A DNA stretch of 64,000 bases from contig NZ_PNCO02000001.1 of NCBI RefSeq assembly GCF_005886105.2, forward strand, positions 496,001 to 560,000. The letters run 5' to 3'. A model generated the notes under the pieces. It did no database searches. It worked only from the letters and a program-made list of their open reading frames with translations, and was not told where the DNA came from. The position numbers were made by a program, and so were the translations under genes. Source of the stretch: Pseudoalteromonas galatheae. Lineage in GTDB: Bacteria > Pseudomonadota > Gammaproteobacteria > Enterobacterales > Alteromonadaceae. Shown here in pieces: positions 8,020-15,991 of this stretch (the stretch's first letter is position 1; each line of letters opens with the position of its first letter).

Positions 8020-9988
8020 ATCGGGTAGCCGAGGGTATCTAGCCCTCAGCCCCCACAACACCCTGCATGCGGGTCCGCACAGGGCGTTTCATCTAACAGA
8101 TTACCCGTTTGGGTAATGCACTTTTATCCATCCGTCTCTGAGTGAATATAGTCCCTCGTTTTTCAGATAATTTAAGCTTAAAGCCTGTTGAATACCGGGT
8201 GTTTTGGAACTGCGCCAAGGCCCTTTACTTGTGATGCCACAGGCAACGGCTGCTTGCACATGAACTCCACGCTTCATCAGGTTTCTCACTTTAGTTCTCG
8301 GTTTTCGCCATTGTCGCCAGTAGCACATCCTGATCCTGCGCCTTATCCAGTGGTCTAGGTCAACACATTGCTGGTATGCGTTTGCAATACCAAAATAATT
8401 GATCCATCCGCTTAGATATTGGCTTAATTTAAACAACTGATATTGCATGCTCACGCCCCAATTACGGTTAGTTAGAATGCGTACCTGTCGCTTAAATTTA
8501 TGCAGGGTTTTGTCATGCCATTTGATTGCACCACGTTTAAAGGTAAACCCTAAGAATTTACTTTGTGTGGTTTTAACCACCTGACTTTTATCCGTGTTAA
8601 CAAGCAATTTGAGTTTAGTTTCAAGGAACCGAGTAACGCTGGCAAGTACACGTTCGCCCGCACGTTTTGATTTTATTAAGATTATAAAATCATCAGCGTA
8701 ACGGGCAAATTGGTGACCTCGTTGCTCCAATTCTTTGTCTAAATCATCCAACATAATGTTGGATAATAAAGGAGAAAGAGGGCCGCCTTGCGGTACTCCT
8801 TCTAAACTCGGAATTAGCGTGCCATTGTCATCAATTCCAGCTCTGAGATAACGGCCAATGAGTTTGATCAAGCGTTTATCTTTGACATGACGTGATAAAT
8901 TTCGCATCAATAAGTCGTGATTGACTCGGTCAAAGAACTTTGACAAATCGACATCTACCGCAATATTGCGTTTAGATTTAATGATTTGTTGAACTTGCTT
9001 CACAGCTTGTTGGCCGTTACGGTTAGGACGAAAACCAAAGCTGTTATCTGAAAATGTGTTATCAATGATGGGCGATAAAACCTGAGTAATGGCTTGCTGG
9101 ATAACTCGGTCGACCACGGTGGGTATTCCGAGTTGCCGCTTTCCACCATCGGGTTTATCAATTTCAACGCGTTTGACCGGCTGAGGACGATAAGTCCCAT
9201 TTTCGAGTTGAGCTTTGCACTGTTGCCAGTGTTGTTTTGCCCAGTCGATAAATTGGGCTATTTTCATACCATCCACACCCGCTGCGCCTTTGTTGGCTTT
9301 AACCTGCTTCCATGCGCGTTGAAGGTTATCGTTTGATAAAACGTGTCCGAATAAATCAAAGTTGAAGGTTGATTGCACTGCATTACGCTGCATATCAGAA
9401 CCACAGGGCTGTGGCGTATAGTTATGTAAGTAAGACATGAAGTATTCCTTCGGTTAAATGTTCAGGCCTTCACCGTGTCTCATCCATTACGATGGGTGTT
9501 TGGCTACTATGCCGTCTGCTGACTGCTGGATAATCACAAAATAAATTGCTCTAAATTGCGCTGCGTGCGTATCGGTGGGTGTTGCAGTGGTTTCGCTCGT
9601 AGACTATTTCGCAACCAAATAGCAACGCCAAGGGGTTGATTGACCAGCCACTTACTGGTATTTTCCGCAGCGATAGCGCAGGCCGCATGTCATCCAGCTC
9701 TCCCCGAATAAGAACATTAACTTTCATTGCACAACTGCATCATTTACGGTGGCCGTTAGATCACGTGACTTCGTTATCTTGTGCTAACTCGTCTTCAGCC
9801 TACGCCTAGTATGATGTTTTTGTTCATCAGCTCGCAATTTTGCTAGCGGCTTCCTCCATACAAACCCTCGCGGATTTGCACTTGCCATTCGCTAGTAGTT
9901 ATCTTTTAATAACAATCAGTTATTTAAACGGTGATCTTCCTACAGAGGACTTTCACCTCATTAGTTAATGCCCATGTCGGGCGTACAC
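8020..9988 (-). mobile_element. group IIC (attC-type) intron
   Basis: Read on the minus strand, the intron starts GTGTACGCCCGACATGGGC at 9988. It contains a long structured 5' RNA part (9440-9988), then the maturase gene. It ends with a domain V-like hairpin (CGCCCTGTGCGG ... CATGCAGGGTG, about 8050-8085), a domain VI hairpin and ...CCCGAT at 8020. The 5' exon is an attC bottom-strand hairpin (CCAAACCAG / CTGGTTTTCC arms at about 9995-10035), the known target of IIC-attC introns. Ends are placed by eye and may be off by a few bases. Confidence 0.8.
8101..9438 (-). CDS. ltrA: group II intron reverse transcriptase/maturase, class C
   Basis: 445 residues encoding the intron's reverse transcriptase and maturase, which helps RNA splicing and copies the intron into new DNA sites. 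Seen in order: the RT-0/1 region with AGVDGM, GKRQLGIPTVVDRVIQQ, the palm aspartate in DVDLSKFFD, GVPQGGPLSPLLSNI, and the catalytic YADD (ARYADDFIIL). These are followed by the thumb/domain X and a short C-terminal region. No HNH endonuclease domain is present, which fits class C. The start is set by ATG 9438 preceded by AAGGAA. All key catalytic residues are intact, so the intron may still be active. Confidence 0.92.
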   Translation of the reverse strand: MSYLHNYTPQPCGSDMQRNAVQSTFNFDLFGHVLSNDNLQRAWKQVKANKGAAGVDGMKIAQFIDWAKQHWQQCKAQLENGTYRPQPVKRVEIDKPDGGKRQLGIPTVVDRVIQQAITQVLSPIIDNTFSDNSFGFRPNRNGQQAVKQVQQIIKSKRNIAVDVDLSKFFDRVNHDLLMRNLSRHVKDKRLIKLIGRYLRAGIDDNGTLIPSLEGVPQGGPLSPLLSNIMLDDLDKELEQRGHQFARYADDFIILIKSKRAGERVLASVTRFLETKLKLLVNTDKSQVVKTTQSKFLGFTFKRGAIKWHDKTLHKFKRQVRILTNRNWGVSMQYQLFKLSQYLSGWINYFGIANAYQQCVDLDHWIRRRIRMCYWRQWRKPRTKVRNLMKRGVHVQAAVACGITSKGPWRSSKTPGIQQALSLNYLKNEGLYSLRDGWIKVHYPNG

Positions 9989-10053
9989 AAACGCATGTTG
10001 CCGGACTGGTTTTCCGCTGCGCTCCAAACCAGCCGCAAATGCGAACGTTGGTA
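9989..10053 (+). repeat. attC site 5, split by the intron and capped by an IS
   Basis: The main hairpin (CATGTTGCCGGACTGGTTTT ... AAACCAGCCGCAAATGCG) and the right core AACGTTGG remain here. The left end (GTAAAAACTTAA, 8009-8019) is on the other side of the group IIC intron. The IS1111-type element begins immediately at the right core. Two different attC-targeting elements thus occupy a single site. Confidence 0.7.
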
Positions 10054-10063
10054 TGACTCCCAC

Positions 10064-10355
10064 TGTCAAGTTAAACACACTGATCCTTGCCTAACTTTAA
10101 GCCATAATTTCTTAACTCGAATTAGAGAGAGTTAATGCATAGGATGAAGCAAGTAATTTCGTCGGTTTTCTTGCTGGTATTCGTTGGTTACTCATTTTCA
10201 TGAGCAGAGCAGACCTTACTTAACTCGACGTGGCACCTGTTTTCAGTCTATGTTCGTGGTTCAATGCTGCGTTAGCTGCATTGCCATCCTAACGCCGTCG
10301 GTGGTTGTGCCACACCCGATGCTTGACCCAATACATTAACTCTAATTCGTTCATT
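10064..10355 (-). ncRNA. probable guide (seek/bridge) RNA region of the IS1111 element
   Basis: About 290 bp with no open frame, lying between the transposase stop and the element end. In IS1111-group elements this 3' region encodes a structured RNA that directs target choice; in IS110-group elements it is upstream of the gene. The sequence contains AATTAGAGAGAGTTAAT-like inverted segments, but I did not fold it. The location is the evidence; the exact RNA ends are unknown. Confidence 0.45.
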
Positions 10356-11510
10356 TTAAGCTGGTACTCTGGATAATCTTAATTTGGGATTTACCGGTGA
10401 GAGCACAACCTGTTTTGCGATTGCCCAGATATAAGCAATCATTTCACGGGCAATGGCGGTGACAACGAGGTTGTAATGCTTGCCTTTATTTATAAGCTTT
10501 TTATAACGTTTACAGAGCCTTAATTGTGCTTTCCATGCAATATCAATAAGTTGCTTTGGTAAGCCTTCTTGTCGTTTTTGTAACTCAGTCGATATGTTGG
10601 CTGCATGACGGTAACTGTGAGCACCTTCGACTAATAAGCGCCTTGCACGACCATTGCCACATTTAGTAATTGCGCCAATATGCCTTTTACCACCACTCGA
10701 GTGTTCACTCGGAACGAGCCCAAGATAACTCATGAGTTTTCGCGGATGGTCGAAGCGGGTTAAATCACCAAGCTCAGAGACAATACCAGCGGCCACGAGT
10801 AAGCGAACGCCGCGCATAGCTTGGATTGCTTTAACTACAGGGTAGTAACGCCATTGATAAACATGATGAGAGAGCTCATTGTCGAGTCGCTCCAATCGTG
10901 CAGTTCGCTCGTTTATGGTTTGAATAAACTCTTGTAAAACGATTTGTTGTGCAGGATGTGGCAATACCAGCTCTGTGAGCCAACGTAAGTGTTTGAGAGA
11001 CCAGTTTGCTGTGCCAGCATAGTTAATGTTGTTGCGAAGAAGCATTGCTTTTAGCTGGTACTTTGCATCTTTTAAATCTTTCATCGCAACTTCTCGAGCA
11101 CGAGATAAATCACGAATAGCTTCATCTTCCGGCTCAGGTACATAAATAGGGGTTAAGTCTTCAGACTTAAGTAATTTAGCTAGTTTAAGTGCATCACGTT
11201 TGTCAGTTTTTACACGCTCGCCAGGTTTTTTAGGAATGAGAGAAGGGGCAACCACATAGCAGCAATGACCAAGACTAGTGATTAACCGATAAATCCAGTA
11301 ACCGCAGGGGCCAGCCTCATAAACGAAATGGAGCGTAGTGTTAGGGTATTTAGATTCAAATTGTCTGATAAGCTTTTTAATAGTGACTTTAGATGAATAA
11401 ATACGACCGAAATGAATGGGTTGTGCACCTCGATTGTCTTCAATATAGGCAACTTCAATGAACTCTTTATGAGTATCTAAGCCAATGAAAAGTATGTTAT
11501 GTTTAGTCAT
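10356..11510 (-). CDS. IS110/IS1111-family transposase
   Basis: 384 residues. The N-terminal DEDD (RuvC-like) domain shows FIGLDTHKE (first Asp), FVYEAGPCGYWIYR (Glu) and KTDKRDALKLAKLL (third and fourth Asp). The C-terminal Transposase_20 domain shows MRGVRLLVAAGIVSELGDLTRF, SYLGLVPSEHSSG and ITKCGNGRARRLLVEGA, which includes the region with the conserved serine. The length is normal for the family and no frame break is seen, so the element may be active. The start is ATG 11510. Confidence 0.93.
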   Translation of the reverse strand: MTKHNILFIGLDTHKEFIEVAYIEDNRGAQPIHFGRIYSSKVTIKKLIRQFESKYPNTTLHFVYEAGPCGYWIYRLITSLGHCCYVVAPSLIPKKPGERVKTDKRDALKLAKLLKSEDLTPIYVPEPEDEAIRDLSRAREVAMKDLKDAKYQLKAMLLRNNINYAGTANWSLKHLRWLTELVLPHPAQQIVLQEFIQTINERTARLERLDNELSHHVYQWRYYPVVKAIQAMRGVRLLVAAGIVSELGDLTRFDHPRKLMSYLGLVPSEHSSGGKRHIGAITKCGNGRARRLLVEGAHSYRHAANISTELQKRQEGLPKQLIDIAWKAQLRLCKRYKKLINKGKHYNLVVTAIAREMIAYIWAIAKQVVLSPVNPKLRLSRVPA

Positions 11511-11623
11511 GCTAGCCTCTGCTATTTAGTTATTTGACAAACTAATTATGGCTCTGGCTTTAAGCTAACCCACGAAATGCGGAGGCTAGCACCGTGTGGG
11601 AGTCATTATGTCTAGGAGGGTAG

Positions 11624-12466
11624 ATGGATCGATTGAGAGAGCAATACCAAGAAAGAATTAACAGTGTCCTTCTTGATGGTTTTGAGAAAGAGTTATTGGA
11701 CTCTGCCTTTGCTAACCTTTTGACACCAAACCCACTTAGATTAAACAACTTTGCTTACGCTCTGCGCGAACTGACAAGGCATGTTTTGCACCGATTAGCG
11801 CCAGATGATGAGCTTCGGCAATGCCAATGGTTTGCGCCGGATAAAACATCATCTACAGGGATTACTCGAAAACATCGCATTAAATTTGCGATTCAAGGTG
11901 GCCTTTCTGATTTCTATGTAACGAAAAAACTTTGCATTGATGAGATAGATGAGGTTTCAAGCGAATTGATAGCTATCATCAATCGTCTAAGTGGATTTAC
12001 ACACATAGAAGAAGCAACATTTAAAAGTTCAATAGAAGAGACGGAAAGAACCGCAGATGAATGCCTTTCAGCAACTCTTGATTTTGTAAACAAGATTGAT
12101 GAGCTGAGAACAGAAGTTGCGGATAAGCTCTTCGATGATATCGATGGCGTTTTGATTGACAGAATAAACAGCGAATCGGTTGTTGAGTTAATGGAAATAT
12201 CGACCCACCAGTACATTGAGGAAATAACAGCGGAAAAAATTCATGTTGTTAAGATCGGCGTAAACTCTCTGGAAATGCACGTCGAGGGGAGTATTGGCGC
12301 GAACTTAATGTATGGGTCAGCATCCGATCGGCGTAAAGGAGATGGGGCTGAAATTCCAGCTTCGTTTCCCGTTTACAGTGAAATGGAAGTTCTATTTAAA
12401 CAACCATTGGGTAGCTCTATTAACCTTAATAGATTCAGCGTAGATATTTCGAGTTGGTATGAGTAA
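11624..12466 (+). CDS. cassette protein, possible pPIWI-associated nuclease-like
   Basis: 280 residues in a cassette between the IS1111-occupied attC and attC 6. The N-terminal ~100 residues are helical, with NPLRLNNFAYALRELTRHVLHRLAPDDE, reminiscent of the helical N-terminal domain of predicted pPIWI-associating nucleases. That is from memory of the family and is weak. The middle is a charged coiled region, and the C-terminal part is beta-rich (KIHVVKIGVNSLEMHVEGSI). There is no signal peptide and no membrane helix. GGAGGG lies seven bases before ATG 11624. It is real as a gene; its function is open. Confidence 0.7.
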   Translation: MDRLREQYQERINSVLLDGFEKELLDSAFANLLTPNPLRLNNFAYALRELTRHVLHRLAPDDELRQCQWFAPDKTSSTGITRKHRIKFAIQGGLSDFYVTKKLCIDEIDEVSSELIAIINRLSGFTHIEEATFKSSIEETERTADECLSATLDFVNKIDELRTEVADKLFDDIDGVLIDRINSESVVELMEISTHQYIEEITAEKIHVVKIGVNSLEMHVEGSIGANLMYGSASDRRKGDGAEIPASFPVYSEMEVLFKQPLGSSINLNRFSVDISSWYE

Positions 12467-12468
12467 GT

Positions 12469-12553
12469 CTCCTAACAAGGCCAGGCACGGCGACGGCTTT
12501 TTCGTTGCGGCTTCGCCTTCACTACGAAGCCGCGCATGCTGGCGGCGTTAATT
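12469..12553 (+). repeat. integron attC site 6
   Basis: CTCCTAACAAGGCCAGGCACG at the left and GGCGGCGTTAATTC at the right frame a hairpin. Its tip pairs GCGGCTTCG with CGAAGCCGC around CCTTCACTA. The GC-rich stem contrasts with its AT-rich surroundings, as is common for attC sites. It lies a few bases after the stop of the preceding gene. Confidence 0.85.
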
Positions 12554-12567
12554 CAAAGAGAATTTAG

Positions 12568-12742
12568 ATGAAATTTCCAGAACTAGAAACATCTCGGTTA
12601 ATTCTTAATAAACTATCAAGAGATGATAGTCTTGCTTTGTTAGCTATTTTTTCCGATTACGATATTGAAGCATATAAAACTGAACATCAATCATTAGCGC
12701 TGATAGACTATTTTCAATAGTCGTTTTGCCGAAAGTAGGTAA
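12568..12742 (+). pseudogene. GNAT acetyltransferase remnant, copy 1
   Basis: The start MKFPELETSRLILNKLSRDDSLALLAIFSD is the N-terminus of a RimJ/RimL-type GNAT acetyltransferase. Compared with the copy at 15507, about 20 bp (the segment encoding roughly ENVVKF) are deleted. The frame then stops after about 50 residues, and a frameshifted tail (NSRFAES) follows. The acetyl-CoA binding core is missing. It begins 15 bases after attC 6, in the normal place for a cassette gene. Confidence 0.75.
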
Positions 12743-12745
12743 TCA

Positions 12746-12945
12746 ATGAAACGCCTGCTGATAATCTATCTACTTGCCTCATGGGGCTGTACCGGGTTAG
12801 CTTGGATCAACGGCGCTATTCTTTTATGGGATGGTTTTGATAATCCAGAGTATCGGGTTATTACTTTCGCGGTCGCACTGCTTTTTGGCTTGATCGGCGG
12901 CACCGTTTTTGGGGTGGAAAGAAGTTTGCGTAGAATCTACCGATG
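12746..12945 (+). pseudogene. small membrane protein, copy 1, truncated
   Basis: The N-terminal 67 residues of a small predicted inner-membrane protein of unknown function have two hydrophobic helices: LLIIYLLASWGCTGLAWINGAIL and VITFAVALLFGLIGGTVFG. This copy is in the correct frame through VERSLRRIYRC, but at about 12945 it is replaced by the end of a GGA-hairpin repeat (GATGCGCTTTGATATT). The second copy at 15702 keeps the C-terminal part but has a frameshift. Together they imply an ancestral protein of about 125 residues. Confidence 0.75.
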
Positions 12946-13760
12946 CGCTTTGATATTAAACATGGAGGTTTATTTTGCTAACGGCTGGTAGCTCGAAATT
13001 TATCGTAAAGTCAGCCCGTCCTCCTGACAGGTTTCGACGCCCATCCATGGGCTACGACATACTTTTCTTTGATGCCCAAAGAACAAGTAAGCAAAAGAAA
13101 GGGCACTCCCAACATCACACTGTCTCCTCAAGTAAATCGCCAATATGAACGTCACTGCGGTGTAAGTGCCATCCTTGACCCTGTCACCGCTTTTCACGCA
13201 TCCATGCGTTGAAATGACTCATTGGCAATTTACTTTCGGGTGTGATGAGGGAGGAAAACGGTGCTGATAGCTTTTTTGGTGCTTGTAAGCTAATCGGCTG
13301 CTTTAGTAGATAAAACCAGAAACAACAGTCAATACCACGCCCGAAAAGCGTAACTTCTCGGCGGGTGAACCGCCTCCCACAAAACGATTCAGACTGTGAG
13401 TTAGGAGGCTACGCTGATAGTTTTTGTAACCCTTGCAAACAGCTTCACCGTAAAAATCGTAGACGATCTCACAAGCAACTTATTCCCCCCTCCATCACAC
13501 CCGAAAAGCATAAGCTGATATGCAATGTGCCGACAGGATGTCGGCTAAGTCTTGTCAGGCACAAGGACGTGCCTTACAAGACGGTTGCACTATATCGGCT
13601 TAGGGTTTGAGGATTGAGTGTGATGCTGGGGCGACGTTTTCTTGGTTCGTTCTTTTTCGTCGTTTAAAAAGAATGAACGAGGAGCGCATGGATGCGCTTT
13701 GATATTAAACATGGAGGTTTATGTTGCTAACGGCTGGTAGCTCGAAATTTACCGTAAAGT
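12946..13760. repeat. GGA-hairpin repeat unit, copy 4
   Basis: Begins with the tail of a lost unit (GATGCGCTTTGATATTAAACATGGAGG) joined inside the small membrane gene, then one full unit. The minus-strand hairpins GCCCATGGATGGGC (near 13040) and ACGCATGGATGCGT (near 13196) are kept. The middle one has degenerated (AGTGCCATCCTTGACC). The plus-strand hairpins GCCGACAGGATGTCGGC (near 13529), GGCACAAGGACGTGCC (near 13558) and GCGCATGGATGCGC (near 13685) are intact. Confidence 0.85.
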
Positions 13761-14070
13761 CAGCCCGTCCTCCTGACAGGTTTCGACGCCCATCCATGGG
13801 CTACGACATACTTTTCTTTGATGCCCAAAGAACAAGTATGCAAAAGAAAGGGCACTCCCAACATCACACTGACTCCTCAAGTAAATTGCCAATATGAACG
13901 TCACCGCTGTGTAAGGGACATCCCTGTCCCTGTCACAGCTTTTCACGCATCCATGCGTTGAAATGACTCATTGGCACTTTACTTTCGGGTGTGATGAGGG
14001 AGGAGAACGGTGCTGACAGTTTTGTTTGGTGCTTGCAGGCAAATTTGCTGCTTTGAGAGAAAAACTAGAA
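13761..14070. repeat. GGA-hairpin repeat unit, copy 5 (left half only)
   Basis: In tandem with copy 4 at a period of about 750 bp. Only the minus-strand half is present: GCCCATGGATGGGC near 13790, GACAGGGATGTCCC near 13918 and ACGCATGGATGCGT near 13950. The sequence departs from the repeat after GAAAAACTAGAA at about 14070. Confidence 0.8.
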
Positions 14071-14194
14071 TTAACAAGTAGAGCTATTACCCCCATATTC
14101 AAGAAAATGCGCAAGTTGCGCATTTTTATCTTTCTCAAAAAAATCGTAACTTGAACTTTTAATAATGTTGGCAATGAGTTATCAATTTTGTTAA

Positions 14195-14268
14195 AACTAA
14201 ATCAATCATAAAAGTGCGCGATTGCAAATCAGAAATATGCGCGATTTGCGCACTATTAAATTGTTAGT
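14195..14268 (+). repeat. probable integron attC site 7
   Basis: AACTAAATCAATCATAAAAGTGCGC at the left pairs imperfectly with GCGCACTATTAAATTGTTAG at the right. The tip has the inner pair GCAAATC/GATTTGC. The site lies 24 bases before the next gene. The core sequences are less canonical than in the other sites, so this is the least certain attC. Confidence 0.55.
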
Positions 14269-14291
14269 TTTTTTATGAAGAGTCCTTGAAC

Positions 14292-15410
14292 ATGGATATT
14301 GATATCTGGAAAGTGTTTGCAAGCCTAGGTGTGCCAGGGTTGGCGTTAGGCGTATTTTATATGCTGTTCAAAAGTTTTCACTGGAAATTTCCTTCAGTAC
14401 CTAGGGTATGGGTAGGCCCTTTAATTCTTTTGTTTATGCTAATAGTTGGGTCAATTACACTGTATGCCCTTACACTATGGGCACCGGTTAATGCAAATGG
14501 TGGTTCTGCAGATAATGACAAAACAAAAGTAGACGACTCGATCGATAAGGAAAAAATTGCAAGACTTATTGCACCATTGAAACGATGTTCTTTGGAAGAT
14601 GACAGCTCTAAAGTAATTTCATATGACCTTATCTATAAGTTTGCGAATCCATTTTATCAGACCGAGTGGGTATACAGGTCGTTGAACCCTCGATTAACAG
14701 CAAAAGAATTAGATTATCCAATTAGGCAAAAACAAGACAGTATAGAAAATGGGTTCTATATCGCACGCTTTTGCTTATATACTGAGGATAAAGGTGTTAC
14801 TGACACAACCATCACAATTGGTGCTCGGGACCACGATAAACGATTGCAGTCTACTAGATGGGAACAGCTTGATGAAAAAGCTTATGGTACCGCTAAACCA
14901 CTGGTCCTAATCGACCAACCAGACCCAGATTGGGTTATCACAAAAAGCGCAAAGTGGCTTACTTCTAGTGAAGGCAAAAAAAGACTGGTCGTATCGCTCT
15001 ATAATCCTTTTGACACTACTTACCCTGGGGCCAATATTAGCATGGCTCTAGGTGATTCCTATATGTACTGTATTTCAACTGGTAGCACTCAAATTATGAA
15101 AGTCGCATTGCGAAAAAGTGCAGATTTGGATCTCAGGTCTGAAGATCCTGATTTAGGTGAGCTCATTGAGAGAACGGCAAATATTCAATTGGGGCCGTGT
15201 GGAGAACATGATCTGCGTCTTGATTTTGGCGAATTTTCGAGTTTGAGTCCAAAAGAAGAAAATCGAATTATTTACACATTTGAGATATCTGGTGATTCAG
15301 ATGGGATGAATCCTGATTACTTAAGCCGCTTCAAATATGGTGCGGTCTTTATAGATTCAGAGAAAGTAGTTCCAAATAAAGTCAATATCACTAATTTTGA
15401 TGCGCTCTAA
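14292..15410 (+). CDS. cassette hypothetical membrane-anchored protein (372 aa)
   Basis: Not recognised. Two N-terminal membrane helices (about residues 7-26, ending in FYMLF, and about 37-60, WVGPLILLFMLIVGSITLYALTL) are followed by a ~300-residue polar domain rich in beta-strand-like segments. I chose ATG 14292 over a TTG six bases upstream. The topology suggests a short cytoplasmic N-terminus and a large domain on the same side. It is a single gene flanked by attC 7 and attC 8. Codon use is AT-richer than the core genes, in line with transfer. Confidence 0.75.
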   Translation: MDIDIWKVFASLGVPGLALGVFYMLFKSFHWKFPSVPRVWVGPLILLFMLIVGSITLYALTLWAPVNANGGSADNDKTKVDDSIDKEKIARLIAPLKRCSLEDDSSKVISYDLIYKFANPFYQTEWVYRSLNPRLTAKELDYPIRQKQDSIENGFYIARFCLYTEDKGVTDTTITIGARDHDKRLQSTRWEQLDEKAYGTAKPLVLIDQPDPDWVITKSAKWLTSSEGKKRLVVSLYNPFDTTYPGANISMALGDSYMYCISTGSTQIMKVALRKSADLDLRSEDPDLGELIERTANIQLGPCGEHDLRLDFGEFSSLSPKEENRIIYTFEISGDSDGMNPDYLSRFKYGAVFIDSEKVVPNKVNITNFDAL

Positions 15411-15416
15411 ATTGAA

Positions 15417-15492
15417 AACTAACAATCCGCTACACAAGGACAAAATTTCTCGCTGGCGCTCGCAATTTTGCCTGTGAGCGGTAGCGTTAATT
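15417..15492 (+). repeat. integron attC site 8
   Basis: AACTAACAATCCGCTAC at the left and GGTAGCGTTAATTC at the right frame a hairpin. Its arms are CCGCTACACAAGGACAAAATT and AATTTTGCCTGTGAGCGGTAG, with a loop around CGCTGGCG. The right end is the same as in attC 6 (CGTTAATTCAAAGAGAATTTA), and both are followed by the same GNAT/membrane-protein cassette. Confidence 0.85.
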
Positions 15493-15506
15493 CAAAGAGA
15501 ATTTAA

Positions 15507-15700
15507 GTGCAATTTCCAGAATTAGAAACATCTCGGTTAATTCTTAATAAGCTATCAAGAGATAACAGTCTTGCTTTGTTAGCTATTTTTCCGACGAAAA
15601 CGTTGTTAAGTTTTACGATATTGAAGCATATAAAACTGAACATCAATCATTAGCGCTGATAGACTATTTTCAATAGTCGTTTTGCCGAAAGTAGGTAATC
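15507..15700 (+). pseudogene. GNAT acetyltransferase remnant, copy 2
   Basis: Second copy of the GNAT fragment, starting from GTG 15507 (QFPELETSRLILNKLSRD). It keeps the segment deleted in copy 1 but has lost one T in the run before CCGACGAAAACG. This shifts the frame, which stops soon after. Restoring the base reads through as LLAIFSDENVVKFYDIEAYKTEHQSL. Neither copy has the catalytic core. Confidence 0.75.
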
Positions 15701-15991
15701 AATGAAACGCATGCTGATAATCTATCTACTTGCCTCGTGGGGTTGTACTGGGTTAGCTTGGATCAACGGGGCTATTCTTTTATGGGATGGTTTTGATAAT
15801 CCAGAGTATCGGGTTATTACTTTCGCGGTCGCACTGCTTTTTGGCTTGATCGGTGGCACCGTTTTTGGGTGGAAAGAAGTTTGCTTAGAATCTACCGATG
15901 TTCCGACAATACTTCAGAGGAGCAGGAGAGGTCAAAATCTTCCAGTGCTTGTGTAACTCCACCCAATTTAGTACAGCTATTTCATAGAATT

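Larger units (their letters stand above)
10053..11606 (-). mobile_element. IS110-family element, IS1111-attC type
   Basis: The element is bounded by short inverted repeats ATGACTCCCAC (10053-10063) and GTGGGAGTCAT (11596-11606). The transposase is on the minus strand. Only about 85 bp lie upstream of it, while about 300 bp of non-coding DNA lie downstream. Subterminal inverted repeats and a long 3' non-coding region are typical of the IS1111 group, and insertion at an attC right core is typical of its attC-specific members. No target duplication is evident, which fits the family. Confidence 0.8.

Noticed and set aside
1521..14070. CRISPR array as an explanation for the repeats
   Set aside because: The units are about 750 bp and made of many different hairpins. 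There is no short repeat at constant spacing and no cas gene.
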